Shown here: in pieces, positions 1 through 13,550 of the stretch
Numbering within the stretch: position 1 is the first letter of the stretch
How the letters are laid out: every line of letters starts with the position of its first letter
Origin: Neelides folsomi
Taxonomy: Eukaryota > Arthropoda > Collembola > Neelipleona > Neelidae
Reading direction: 5' to 3'
NCBI GenBank assembly: GCA_034687125.1
Contig: JAQGBZ010000001.1
Location: 310,001 to 374,000, forward strand
Length of the DNA: 64,000 bases
Notes under the pieces: model-generated
What the model was told of the DNA's origin: nothing
Databases searched by the model: none
Seen by the model: only the letters and a program-made list of their open reading frames with translations
Position numbers and translations under genes: made by a program

Positions 1-175
1 AGTAATAAAAATCCTATCAATCAAATGAAATAAATGTATTATACATATCACCCAGGATCAATGAGCAAGCCCATGTGATGTCCACCATCGGAAATCCCTT
101 TTAAAAGCCTCATTACTCACTCATGTCCCTTAAACATAAAGTTAGCCCCCAAAGCTTGAAACAAACCTTACCAAA
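1..175. repeat. Duplicated segment A (copy 1, may extend left of the window)
   Basis: This stretch matches 16230-16434 in the same orientation. Both copies begin with the same run of about 30 bases (AGTAATAAAAATCCTATCAA and onward). They then share blocks around CAATGAGCA, CCATGTGATG, CCACCATCGGAA, and GCCTCATTACTCACTC. The copies differ by point changes and by several short indels, the largest in the AT-rich part near positions 33-60. Similarity fades after the GAAACAAACCTT-like end. The copy starts at base 1, so its true left end is unknown. I see no coding potential or transposon ends, so what kind of repeat it is remains open. Confidence 0.8.
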
Positions 176-180
176 AAAAT

Positions 181-430
181 CGGAATTGGAAAATATTTCA
201 ATTCAATTCCACATGAAAATAACTACATACATCTTCTCCATATATGTATAATGGCCATTTCCAGAGCGAACAAAAGATAAAACGGGTAAAATTCAGGGAA
301 TCGTCACGGCGTAAAATTTGGCATCTAACTTTCCAAGTGGATTCCTCAAAAGATCATCTCTCTCCTCCTTTCTCCGGACTGATACCTCTTTGGAAGAGGG
401 CGAGAATCCTAGCGTGGCTAATCCAACCCT
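181..430. repeat. Duplicated segment B (copy 1)
   Basis: This stretch matches 13312-13550 in the same orientation. The core from about 226 to 412 is nearly identical apart from scattered substitutions and a short CCGTATGT-type expansion in the other copy. Here B follows segment A directly; in the second location B' precedes A' by about 2.7 kb, so the order is swapped. An open frame runs through the core from the ATG at 244. Between the copies that frame differs at five codons by amino-acid change and at only one silently, and the other copy then hits a stop. This argues against coding. Confidence 0.8.
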
Positions 431-2954
431 CCTTACTTCCTCCAGTCTCCTCTCTCACACTATCAATTTGATCCTTTCTTTTCCGCCGATCTTTGACATT
501 GAAGAACCACCAACCGCTAAACTACCCAATACCTCATCTCTCCCACCATCACTTCCCATTCTTCGCCCATTTTCCTTTCATTCCTCTTGGCGGTGGGGAA
601 AGTCACCTTGTGAAGCCTCCGATATTTTACCCTTCACATCACATTACAACCCTTGTATCTCTTCCCTCAGACATCTCTTAGTTCCGCCAGGCTCCATGTG
701 ACCCTTATCGCTCATTCCTTATCAATGTCACCCTTACAATTTTTAAGCAAAGCACTTGCTACTTCTCTTTCTACCTCCTCCAACCTTTTTTTCAAACCAG
801 GGACAGATAATGGGAATCTTGTCAAATTGCTAATCTCAATAGCCGTCTTTCTTCATCACTCAAAAAACCTATCTTTATTTCCATTCCCGCATGTTCATAT
901 CAATTGACTTCAAATTTTTGTATAAAAAGCTCCTTTATCTAGATAAATGTAACTTATCTTCATAAAACATCAAATGGCACATTTTACAATTTAAAATGTA
1001 ATGTTTTTATTTAAACATAAAAAGTAAATAAAATGACTAAAATAAAAACATACAAATACTTCAATATATGGAATAAATATTGTATGCAAAATAAAATATG
1101 CATAATATGACATGTGTACAAGAGTACGAGTACATAAAAATAATATATAAAATGTATATTATTGTGCATTTAAGTGATTTCACCTAAGGCCCAAATCCAA
1201 CAACAATGAAAATAGACCTTTCCCTTCCTCATAACTTCGCATATAAATTCTAACATTTGCAAGAAGGGAAAAGGGACTTAACGAGCTCTCGTGAAAAGAG
1301 GGAACCTCTTGATGGCTCTTCCTCAGCTACATATAATACATACGGGTCGGGGAGCCGTGTAATTTAATGGAATGCAAAACGGGGAAGTCGCGTCTGATCC
1401 ATACAGCACATGATGGCATCTCCAAAGTTTTAAAACTTCTATACTCTCACCCTATACGTCTCCTCCTATGCATTTCCCTCCACTTCTAACCTTACCAAAA
1501 GAGAAGGATGGAAATCCATCGAGTTTAAAGTTCGAGAGTCAAATCTCCACTTCCCTCTCCGCCCCCAATGCTCTCGTATGCTTTCCACACATATAACTAC
1601 ATTCTAATTTGGAAGCCTTCAACTATCTCCCGTAAGCTTTCTCCATTCCCATTGCACAAATATGAATGAGAAAATGAAGGTTCGCTCCTCACATTATCCA
1701 CATGCTTTCCAAAAGTAAAAACGAAAAATGAATTTAGAAACGGAAGACATAAGAAGGGAAGAAAAGTTACAACTTTTCCCATCTACCCAACATATGGAGA
1801 GGGGTGAATCATATCAAAAAAAATTCCCAACAAAAGTTTTCCTTCTCACTTCTCCGAAGGCCCCGAATCCTCACCCTGAAAAATGATGAACTTAACTCGA
1901 CCAGACAAATTTTATTTTCTATCTAAAGGTAATGGGGGAGCTTCTCCCCCTCCTTACATAAAATCCTCCACCTCCTGTCAATTCTCCAAGAGGATCATAT
2001 CTCTCAATCAGATCCTGACAAGGGGAACAACGTCACATAGCCACAATATGGCTAAAATTCAAACAAAGAGCCCCAGCAATAAATCCGGAATCATCATTCC
2101 ACAGGGCCAAATTTCTTATAAATAAAATACAAAAGTCGGTAAAAAATGAGCGCCCTTTCATATTCGCTTGATCAGAAAGTGACAGTTTGCAATATAAATG
2201 CGAAATCTTTTACCCAAACAGCCTGCGCTTCGGAGATTGGGTCGAAAAGCTTATTACACGCCCTATAAGTTCATCATTTCATCTCATAATCCAAAGTTTG
2301 GAGAGAGAGATCCCTTCGGCCCCTCCGAATCATATAAGAATATAAACCGGAAAGATTTCGGAAGACTTCTCCCTATTAACTCCTCTTCGGTCCTCGGGAA
2401 ACCATATAGCTCCATCATTAACGCTCAATTACTTTTAACAAAAGCTAATCTTCTCCCTTCCTTCCTTTCTCTCGCTCTTCGAGGTCCAACTAATTCACTT
2501 TCACATGTCTCTCCCGTTCCTGAATTTCATTACCTTTTCATTACGCTCCGCCTTTCCTTCTTTGCTCTTTGAGTTAGAAATTTCCAAATTACCTGCCCTA
2601 ACTCGGATGCGCAGCGGAGTAAAACTAATCTCTGAGTCTCTCGTCATTTAAAATATGAACTCCAATTTTTTGAAAAAAGAAGGCAAGGGGTAATTTGTGA
2701 ACGGAAAGGATAGGTGCAGAGCTATGAAAGCTCATGAAACTTTAACATGGTCGGAGGAAGGAAAGAGAATTCTTTCCTTAATTCATGCAAGGAGAGATTG
2801 GATTATTGGTCCTCCAAAGAGCAGTATAATAGAATGAACAACGGGAAAATTACATCATCACAGAGAAAGGGGATCTCGAGTGAGGGAAAGGGCATTTCCA
2901 TTCAGAGACCCAAGGAGCTATTACGTATCCAATACACCCAAAATTTCTTCTCCT
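431..2954. other. Gene-poor stretch, no gene recognised
   Basis: CT-rich blocks (about 431-900, 1200-1600, 2200-2580) alternate with AT-rich sequence (about 905-1180). Short open frames occur, but none has a recognisable domain or an exon-like frame bounded by good splice sites. No tRNA-like or transposon structure is seen. Confidence 0.6.
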
Positions 2955-2956
2955 TA

Positions 2957-3251
2957 CCAGGTTGCTCGGAAAGTTCTGATAGTTTTTAGTTTTTGGTATA
3001 CATTTGTATAAATTTTACATTGCTAGTCTTAAACCTGCTAAATGCTAAAAATATATAATGACTACTCTTTAATTCATTAAATTTAAAGCATGATTAACCA
3101 TTTTGAGTGACTAAAAATGGTTAATCATGCTTTAAATTTAATGAATTTAAGAGTGGTTAGTATATTTTTAACATTTAGTAGGTTTAAGACTAACAATATC
3201 AATTCGCACATACATATTCCAAAAAATATCAGAACTTTCCGAGCAACCTGG
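2957..3251. mobile_element. Mariner-type MITE, near-complete foldback
   Basis: The two halves are reverse complements of each other along almost their whole length. The left arm is about 2957-3104, the right arm about 3114-3251, and the loop is about 9 bases. The outer ends are CCAGGTTGCTCGGAAAGTTC and its reverse complement, and each is flanked by the dinucleotide TA (2955-2956 and 3252-3253), the target-site duplication of Tc1/mariner elements. The terminal sequence also resembles mariner inverted repeats (CCAGGTTG..GAAAGT type). There is no transposase, so it is a non-autonomous element moved in trans. The arms differ by substitutions and small indels near the AT-rich middle, so the insertion is not brand new. 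The transcript would form a long hairpin. Confidence 0.9.
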
Positions 3252-6200
3252 TATTTCCCAGCATCATTTCTTCACACTCGCATCGTGTTAAAACCCGACT
3301 TTCTCCTCTATAAACGATATAAACTTATGTAAATATTTTCTATTTACTATATGTAGTAATAAGGAATGGAATATTCACTGAATATCGCCAGCCTCCATAT
3401 ATGTGATTCCAACTTTCCAACTCGGATCTTTTCTCGGAAGGCAAAAGCTGGAATCGAAAAGAAAGGGAAGGAAATGGGTTGGGAATTCATCAAAAATTCC
3501 TCGAAATTACATCACACCCTCGAAGAGGGGAACGCGAGCGAGAGATCCACACCATCATACCCAACCGCCCAATTGAAAATTCAGATCAGGTCACTGGAGC
3601 CACAGAGACAGGGAGAGCAATTCGAGAGTAGGGAGGATGAGCGAGCAGTAGGTACACATTATAATATATTATTGGATTGAGCAAAGGGGGGAATTTGGTT
3701 CCAAAGGCCCTCAGCTACTTTTTCAACCTTACCATGTAAAAGTCGAGAAGCATAGTCGAGAAAGAGTAAATAAGACACCGCCCTATCCCATTCCTAATAA
3801 CTGTGTGAACCTCAAGTCTGATTACTTTGACGAACCAAACCTCCCGCAGTCAAGCTCCTTGCTATATTAAACATCTATCCAGTCAATGTTGCTTTGATAT
3901 TTTCTACTCATCATTCCTTCTGGCGGAAGTTTCCTTCATAAGAGCCAAAGTGGCTGCCACTTGAGCATTAAGAGGCATATTGGCTTTTCCTCTTTGTATA
4001 ACCTTTGGATTTTGATAGGTGTATATGTCAGAGGAAAATAAAGAGTATACAAAGTATTAGTCACAGTAGACGAGAAACAGTCGCCGAGAGTAGTAATGAG
4101 AGTGAGGAAGCTCTGACCAGTCAAGTCCTCAAGAGCATCTCATTTCATCTCGGAGGGAGCAAAGGGTCTCAAAGTAGGATGGAGTTTAGCGGAGTCGTTC
4201 TGGTTCTCCTCTACCAGTGTGTTTGTTGTTGAAAGGGTTTAAAAGGAGCAGCCAGGGGCTTGGCAATCTACCCTCCTAATTTGGCCTCTGCCTCATGTCA
4301 TGTCAACTCTCGACCGGAGCCCAACTTCCTCTCCCCCATTATCATTGTAGAGGATCTCTCTCCTCCGACTTATTCAATCATGAGACTAAACAAAGATCAA
4401 AGCCTAAAACTCATTTCCCATCACTCTCTCATTACACTTTGAGTCAAGAGACTTCAACTTCCTTAATCTTTCTTTCATAATTTTATCTCTTTCCCAGCCC
4501 GGCTGACATTTTACCATTTTCATAAATTAATCTTCATAAAATTGTTATGTAGTATAATCTCAAATAACGTTGCTTTATTTTATACGAAACATGAGATTGA
4601 AAGTCACAAGCGTTATATTATTTATGTAGGTATAAGATAGACTACCTACTACATCCTATGTACGTAAAAATAAAGATATAAAAAGAATTAGGTCTAGCGT
4701 GACATCGATGATATGCTCCTCTTTCGGTTTACTAATATAATTTTTAATACAAAAAATGATGAAAAATCAGGAAAAAACTTTTCAAACAAATAAAAAAATT
4801 CAACAAAAATAAAGAATATAACTAAATATGGTAAACTATTTGATAAAACAAAAAACATTTAGTCGAGTGTAAAGGGAGGAATTGTTGGGAAGTTTGGTAG
4901 GAAAAGTATCGATTTCCAATTTCATTCTCAACCTTGTACAGATACTGATTGAAGATGTGTGGGTGTTGAGAAATGAATCACTTTCATCGTTCTCTCTCAA
5001 AGTGGGGAACACATGGTGAGCAAAAGGGCGAAGGGTAGATTTTTGCGAGTGAGAGCATAATAGGCCGAGGCATTATCCACCATAATTCCCTGGCATATAC
5101 GGGGAACTGTCTCCTGTAGAGCGGCCGATGGAGGACCAGTTCGCCTACGAAGAACTCCAAGAGACTTGGAAAGAACTGCCAGGACATGCCATGTAAAATT
5201 ATTAATGGCACTCGTCTCATTGTGAACCATCTCAAAGATGCCCCTTCCTAATGGCAAGGTGGCTCCAAGAGATTCACATTTTGATCTCACATTCTATCAT
5301 TCCTGCCCCATTGTCTCATTGTATTCAAATCAAATAAAGTTCAAAATGAATACAACTCCTTCCTTCTCCAAACCCCGTTGATTGTACGTTCACGTGAACT
5401 TAACTCCTTTTAAGGACTTGTTTCTCTTCTCATCTTCATAACATAGAGAACATCTTCCTCTTTCCATCTAATTCAATTTGGCGTCCTTTTATATCAAGCA
5501 ATCTACAGTAAATCAGCTGGGACTCATCCTCTATTATGTATAGGATAAATTATTTTTGACAATAAATCCATCAAAATATTTTCACTCAATTAGATCTTTA
5601 TATTGAACATTGATATTTTAAATTGAATCAAATTAAACGAAATTAAATTTCAAATTGTATTATCAATGTGGCAATTTATGTAATTGAATACAACATTATA
5701 TAAAAGGTCTAACCAATTAAATGTGCTTTAAAATTAAATAAATATTTCATCAAATAATATGACCATCTGAAATTGTATAAAAAATTAACTAAAATCTAAA
5801 ATTAATTAGGTATAATAAAATAAATACTTGTATATTTTTGAACATAAAGACCAGAGGAATGTATGGATCAGTATATCGTTTTCATCCTAGGAAAATAAAA
5901 AGTGGATGGGATGAAGGAAATGTTCACTTATAACACACTTCCTCCACCTCTTCCCACTCATTTCCTCTTCCATTCACGCCAACATCTATCTATTGAATGT
6001 TTTATTTACTTGTGACAGGTTATATGAGAGGAATGGTTCGAAGGGCAGACTTTTCAAGAAACACGAAAGACTCTTTTGATGCTCTGGCTATCCACAACAT
6101 TACAACTTAATCCATACCAATCACCTACTTTTATTTCGCAATTCTCAATCTTATAATAATTTGAGCCGAATAATTATTTTAACTAAATTTAACAATTTAT

Positions 6201-9200
6201 AGTATTTTGTTGGTATTGTTTTATATGTACTCTATATTTTTTATATGCATTTAATTATCCGTATTTTAGTAAAGGTTTAACAATTAACAGGTAAACTTTA
6301 CAAATCCATAAAAAACAATAATTTAAAAAAACATTTTATTAAAAACTCTTAAGTGCTTTTTATATAAAAATAAGCAAAAAAGGCCCACAAATCCTCAATA
6401 AAACGATTGAAGGAATCTGAAATTCGATACCACCTTTCTTTACCCCTTTCTCAAATGGAGGGAAAAGAAGCATGAAAGGAAAAAAAGAGAGTGAGAGTAT
6501 TCAAAGCATTTGGGGAAATTGTCCGTTTTCTATGATGTGCGATGTACATAAAAGAGATATTCACAATCCCTACTCCATGTATTCCCATTCCCATCTTCTT
6601 TATATAGGCACCTACATTTATTTATGATAAAAAAAGGCCACTACAATGCATATTGGTAGACAAATTCATATAAGAATCTATCCATAGAATAAAAACCCCT
6701 TCTATATGTCCAAAGAGGAGTTAAATGTATTCTTTATAATGGCCCTCACAAAAACCAGGCACGAATAGGAAAAATCAGTCTGAATAATTGAATAACTTTG
6801 CGAAGATATATCGCCAAGGGTTTTCTTGGGGCTAGGGAAGGAAAAGGCCATATTTTCTCTTCCTTCCTACTCCATTATTCCATTCCCATTTTCAGGACTC
6901 CGAGCCCCAGTGTCGGCTCCTAAGCTCCTGACCAGCCAAAAAAGAAGAACTAGTTCTCTCCTTCCCTTCTCAAACAATTTCCAAGTGACTAGTAAAGCAC
7001 AATGGATGAATAACACGACTTTAATTTACTTTATGTACTCCAATTTCCTATTTTACAACATGCACACTTCTCCTCTTCGTTAAAACTTTGAAGCGAATCA
7101 AGTTTGATTAAAACGGCACAATGAAAATTGCCTCTCCTTTATTCTCCCCTAGTTCGGAAAAGATGTCAAATTAATTTAAGAGCTAATCAGCGAATTACTC
7201 TTGATCACCTCCTTCAATGGGACCGAATAAAAATGAGAATCTCGCTTGCATAATTCACAAGAATGGCACTTTTCAACTTTTTTCCTAGCCGCCTGAGCTA
7301 ACTTGCGGCTCTCCGGGTTTTCACATTATAATAGAAGCGGTTCATTGAGAAAAGAGATCGTTAAGACAGCCATATCTCCCCTATCAATCCACTGTGAGTA
7401 GTCTGAGTAGCCCTCCCTCGCCCGTCTTTTACTGTTCCAGCATTAACCTGAAGGAGATATATTCGTTACGAATGCAGAGCCCGACTTAATCACCGCTCGA
7501 GTCCATTAGTTGATGCACATCGCCCATTAAGCACACCATAAGAAATCAATATGTGTCACCCAATGAAGTCCCTCACATCCTCACAATGGTAAAGCTCCAC
7601 AAAACTAGGAATTGCTCCTCAATGTTGGTTAATGGAACCACAGAGCATATGATTTTTCCCCTCTTGGCAGGAAAAATCCGATTAACTCATTATTATCTTA
7701 GGGGCCCGAGAGTCACTCTCATCTTCCAATCCCCAATTCACCTCCTCCGCCAACAATTTATAGATCTATCCAGTATAGTAAATATTAGAACATTAGAAGT
7801 AGTGTTTTCTCCTCAAACGCCCATTAGATATTTACTCTCTTCCCCGTTCCACTTCATAAAAATAATTGCCACTCAAATGGAGGCTTATGAAAGGAAATTA
7901 AACGCAATTATCCTCCAACATGGGAATTGGAAAACTTTTTTTGCCAATAGATAAGAAATATACTAAAGTTAATTCACCACATTCCTATACACATGTTGGG
8001 TTGCTATTTGTTACGACTCAAGTTAACACCCACACACTACAATGATACAAGGACTCGGGCATTTTCTTTATTCCACTCAAGCCAATTTGATGGTCTTTCC
8101 AAGTTCTTTCTACTTAAGACTTCCTCCTCTAACTATAATTTACCACAATGTAACTATTTTCTAATTGTAAGTCCAGATAGGGCTCTTATTATAATTAAAA
8201 CTTTTCCGGCTTCTATACAAAGTTAATTTTGTGGCTCTTCAAGAGTTTCTTCTTACGTCATTTCAAACACAGAAAAAATCAGAGCTTGTGTGAAATTACA
8301 AAGAAACCTTCAACTTTGCTAAAAATAAATAATAATATTTAATGAGCAAGAAATACATATAAATACATAAATATCATAGATATACCATATTATAATATAC
8401 TTACTATAAAAAATGAAAATAGTTCATTAGCTTGCAAAAAATAATAAATTCAGTGAACCAATCTGTTGCAAAAAAACTTCTTTATAATCAAACTCGAAGT
8501 AGGTATCTTAATCGTAATTCTATACAAAGCTTCTTCCATATTAAAACCCTTGTATTTTTAAGCTATGCTTTTGTAATTTATTTTGTTGGCTCTATGTATG
8601 TATATTATTCATATAATAGCACAACATTACATACATAAATTCATAGAAAACAATTTTTCTTATCTAATAGGATACTTTGAATAAATGAAAAGGACGGAAA
8701 CCACAACTATTAAGAAAATATACAAAGGGGGGACAGTCAGCTATGCTCATAAACACATTTATGAATATGATAGGAATATAAATAGGGGAAGGTCTTTACA
8801 AGCCCTCTTAAGGCTCCTGCAAATGACCTATAGAGCCAATTCATATCTTTCTAACTTCAGTCCCCTCATCACTTCAAGTCCCAGGAAAATGAGTTTCTAT
8901 AAAAGCGATTCCATGTTCCCCCAAACTTCTCCTCAGCCCCATGTTCGACCATACCTAGTGGTTCAACTCCTTTTAACAACATGATTAGGAAGGAGTCGAA
9001 TGATATATAAGTCTCAATATCTTTTCTCAATGAAGCCCTTGTGGCATCAACCCCAACAGCTTACTTCACATTTCGTCATGTTTAGATGATGGGGCTGAGC
9101 AAAGGGAAATAAATTACCTCTTCATCCCGTTTCCGTTCATATTTTTCAAGGGAGGGAGAGGAAGGTTGGAGGAATGGTAAATGCATTTCCACACAACGCC

Positions 9201-11648
9201 CGCCTTCACATTTCTTTCCCTAATTTATCAGGGAGAGAAGTTTTTATCAGCCAAATTAAAAATACTTCCTATCCTATAACCCTACCAGTACCAGTGAGCC
9301 TACTCAAGAGAGAAGAACATTACGCTACAAGGGCGAAACCACCACAGGAGAAATGATGATGAATTATATCTCTCTCTGTCTGGCCATGTTTTTGATAAAA
9401 ACGTGAAGGCTTCGTCATTCCTAACTCCGAACCTCGCGGATGGAATACTAAATAGGAGTGATCCATAACGAGAGCATGAAAATATTTTCTCCCATAAACT
9501 CCCGTCATTGATAGCTCTCTCTGATGATGATGGTTTATATGAGATCATCATGAGTAGCTGGATTGATCCAGAAGGAGGCCGTGTTTAATTAAATAATGGA
9601 ACCTGACATTATGAAAGGGCAGAGCTGTAATGCTCCCTCGGCATGCTCCCCGCCTCGCCAATCCAACCGAACTGATCTGATAGAAAAAAGATATTATACA
9701 TGTCGAGCGGACCCTAATTCATCAAAGTGAGGGCAGCCACTCGTTCCCGACTTGTCCAGTGTGGTTTGCTCAGTCAGTTCTCCATATCAAATCCTATTCC
9801 ACTTCCCCGCATATCAACCTCTAGTAAATGAATGTAAGTGGATATAAAGTGTAATACGGAAGATTATGCTCACTTATTGTTAGCTTTGAAAATAAAATAG
9901 GAAACACGATACTCAAGTCCGAATCGCGAATTCCGCCCTCTATCACAATAGTTTTTTTTCAAGACCATCTGTGACCATTTGTAAGGGGAAGACATGGGGA
10001 GGAAATCCAAAGGAGATTCTTTAAGTAAATAGAGAGAAAGTGGCTCAGAGGGCTAGAACGGGCGGGTGAACTCCAGCTAACTTCTTCGCTAACTTAAACA
10101 ACCCACCATAAAGGAAGGCGAGCCGGAGAGACCGAGACTGAACGAACAACAAACCGATCGATCCCCAGCTCCTTGGAATTCAAATTGACCCAAATGCTCT
10201 CGTCTTTCTCAAACAAGTCTTCCGCTTCTGACAGCCCTTAATCCACTACAAGATGGTAATAATTCTAATAACCATCAGGAAATTCCCACCCTAATTCAAA
10301 TGACCAAACTTCATCCTATTTGTAAAAGTTTAAATAAAGGTTAAAATAAAATTAAGGGTTTAAAGCATGATAACGTTGAAGAGTGATGAATAAAATCACG
10401 TGATGAGAGTCGTCCCATGATTTCCTCTTTAAACTAATTAGGAGAAAGTTCTCTTCCTGTAGGGCAAAGTGGCAAAGGTAAGAGAAAGAGGATGAACCGG
10501 AGGTTGTTAGTTAAACCCATTACAGCTTATCTTTTATGCCATAAAGGCAGGTTCTGAAGGTGGAGTGCAAGTAAATTAATTAGTAGAGAATTCCTTCCCC
10601 TTGATTAACTTCCTACTCCCTCTCATAAAGAAATAGGCAGCATTAAATACACCAACTAGGAAGAACCCCTCAACCTCCGTGTGCGTAAGAAGGAGAATAA
10701 TAAGGATTTCTCTTTTATTTTACTAGCCAAAACCGTCTTCAATAAATTAAACCCATGGAGTTGAAACCACTAATTGGAATCAGAAGATATATTCTCTTGT
10801 CTTATTGCTTTTCCCAACTCCGTTCCTCATGGAGGAGAATGAGCTCATTCCAATTGCTCCCTAAAACATTTTTCATTTTCTTCTCCCCACGTAAACCCCT
10901 AAAAGCTATAAAATGAAAATTCACGATTTACTTTCCCCTCCCTACAATGGCCCTTACAATGGACCCAGACTAATAATAGTGCTTGGCCCATCACTTAAAT
11001 TCAAATCTCCCCACCATTACGAACCATAAGGAACCGTAAAGGAATGAAGGAAAACCACTAAAATTCAAATCCCCAAATCAGCTCATTACTCCACTCGTAG
11101 AAGTCAAAGATTAATATTTATTAAATAGGAAGCCAAGTAAGCACAAACCATTTGTTGTCAATCAAAAGAACCCAATTCAATATATGAGAAAATCCTGTAA
11201 ATTAATGCTGAGCCATCCCGCGACGCAGATGAAAGTGTTGGGAACTGGGAAATCTAAACAGCCCATAAATTTCAAAAAGACTTTCTTAGATCCAACACAC
11301 GAAGCCTCACGGAGGTGAGACATGTTTCTACGACATTTTATCGCCTTAGTAAAAAAAATTCGATGTTCTTTTCCTCAACCAACCCTTTCTTTCTTATTCA
11401 ACGTCCAGCACCTCTCTTATACACAAGTAGTCTTTGGATCTCACAGACGAAGGTCCGCATGAAAGAGCTCATGTGTGGAACAGTTCTCAGCCGAGCCAAA
11501 AGTGGACATTATTGCAATCAGGAAGAGTTTCATCTCTTGGAAAACTCCAATTTCCAAACAACCATATAAAGAAGAACCGCGAGTATAAAAGATGGGGTTC
11601 GCGGACATTCATTTGATCCTTGCCTTTTGGAGCCTTTTTTCCTCCACT

Positions 11649-11662
11649 CACACACACACACA
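11649..11662. repeat. (CA)7 microsatellite
   Basis: Seven uninterrupted CA units inside a CT/CA-rich block. Confidence 0.9.
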
Positions 11663-12265
11663 TTGTGATTCCAATTCCATTACTCCTCCACTCACGTTTC
11701 CTCCCATCACGTTGTGGGGGAAATAGTAAAAATTCACTCAAGGCCAGCCGCCTGATGACTGGGGAAAGAGACCACAATCATGAGAAGCCTAATAAACTGA
11801 GAACAAGATTTCTCTTAACACTCCTTAATCTCCGTCAACTCCTCTTAATCTCAGAATGTAATTTTCATCCATTCAATTCAAAACCTATTACCTCGATCTT
11901 AATACCGCCATACAAACTTGGTGAATGTGTGCATTAAAATGTGTCCAGTTTTTATGCTCGGGTTTCACTACGACGTAGTATTTATTTGATTATAAAAGTT
12001 CAATCTGCCGACACATTCAATGGAGTTGCAATGGAAGAAACTGGCTTGTACAATTTGAAATCCCTTTCATATTCTCTAAATCCTCGTTCCCAGGATGAAC
12101 AGGTTACAGAACTTTATGTTCCAAACGTGTTCAAAGACATATCCAAGTTGAGGAATTTGAGAGAACCTTTCGTTGACACGCCGTGAGGGAAGAGAATGGG
12201 AAAAAACGGCTGGTGAATTCAACGCGGATGAGCCGAGGAGATTTGCATTGCAAAATAGATGAGAG

Positions 12266-12287
12266 CACACACACACACACACACACA
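12266..12287. repeat. (CA)11 microsatellite
   Basis: Eleven uninterrupted CA units, followed by an imperfect TACACAT tail. Confidence 0.95.
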
Positions 12288-13311
12288 TACACATTACCCC
12301 CGCATTGCATCATCAGCTCAAATAGAAATCCACTCATCCTTAAAGTTTTGTTCTAAGACGTCCTTGAACAAAACTTTGTATTTTTACACAAAATTTCTTT
12401 ATTACTGACCTTAGCTCCGGCCCACACTTAATTCTTCTACCTAACTACCCTGTTACACTTTAAGGACAAATTAATAAAGAATATCTTCATTTCCAACTTC
12501 GTGCCAGGCGGATTCTCTTATTAAGCGCTAACTAATGTCTGGCGCCGGTGCCATTTCCATCCTCCTCGCAAATCAAATCAAATTTTGAAATGGGAAACGA
12601 GCCACCAACCCACTCCCAACTTATGCTCAAAGTTGTGAAAGGTAATAAATAGCAAGATGATGTTTCATGTTCTCCGGAATGCAATTGGGGGCGGGGACGA
12701 GATTCAATTCCCAATATCCCTATTCATATTTCCTTCCCTGTCTCTCGCTCAGCAAATAAATAGTTGGAAGAACCAAAACCCTTTCAAACTTTCCAAATAA
12801 CCTCACATTCTACAAAACACGTACCAAAGATTCAAACTATTAAACACAACTTTTCATCACAATCTCTAATCTGCTTTTGCGTTCAAATAAAATAAAAATA
12901 TACGGTAGATCTGATATAAATACAAAAGATCCTAGGTATATACATATTCCAATACATAATATTAAACAATATTCTGTTTTGTGCATTTGAAGCAAGACTG
13001 TTGGAATCTTGTATACCTATTACTTTTCCAAACTTAAATAAATTACCGTATATGTAAGTAATATTTATAAAATCTCCGCTGTCTACAAGTGTGTTCAAAT
13101 GTGTTCAAATCCCCGGTCAGTATTCATATCTCAAACAGTCTCTAGAGGAGAAACCCTATACTCAAAACCTTATGCCTTATACACCCGCTCAGACCACAAT
13201 TCATATCTCCCATCATTATCCTTGCTCAAAAGAGGGGAAAACTTTCCACAGCCCGACCAAAGAGACGAGTATTCAGCAGATTCCTCCACATAGTTTCTCG
13301 AAAGGAGATTT

Positions 13312-13550
13312 AGATTGGAATTGGAAAAGACTTCAATTCCCCTCGAAAATACATACATCTTCTCCGTATGTCCGTATGTATAATAGCCATTTCCAGCGCG
13401 AACAAAAGATAAAACGAGTAAAATTCAAGGAATCGTCACGGCGTAAAATTTGGCATCTAACTTTCCAAGTGAATTCCTCAAAAGATCATCTCTTTCCTCC
13501 TTTCTCCTGACTGATACCTCTTTGGGAGAATGGGATAGAGAATCCCACCG
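13312..13550. repeat. Duplicated segment B' (copy 2 of B)
   Basis: Second copy of the segment at 181-430, same orientation. It carries a local CCGTATGT duplication near 13366-13380 that copy 1 lacks. The core, including TCGTCACGGCGTAAAATTTG, is almost unchanged. The open frame that crosses it ends at a TGA near 13508-13510, where copy 1 stays open. Upstream (13080-13310) and downstream (after about 13560) the two locations no longer match, so the duplicated unit is only about 240 bp here. Confidence 0.8.

Larger units (their letters stand above)
3254..13309. other. Gene-poor stretch, no gene recognised
   Basis: Mixed sequence with AT-rich runs (about 4500-4850, 5520-5850, 6120-6380, 8300-8660, 12880-13080) and CT- or GA-rich blocks between them. 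A small imperfect hairpin lies near 8260-8294 (TTTCAAACACA with TGTGTGAAA). One open frame on the minus strand at 4997-5290 looks more protein-like than its surroundings but matches no family I know. Other open frames, for example 7553-7954, look like chance. Confidence 0.55.

Noticed and set aside
244-471. Open frame of 75 codons through repeat B, with a related frame in B' (13091-13510)
   Set aside because: Differences between the copies are mostly amino-acid changing and the second copy has an earlier stop, so the frame is not under protein selection.
13095-13115. GTGTTCAAATCCCCGG, like a tRNA T arm
   Set aside because: No A box or acceptor stem upstream or downstream; the repeated GTGTTCAAAT is only a short local duplication.
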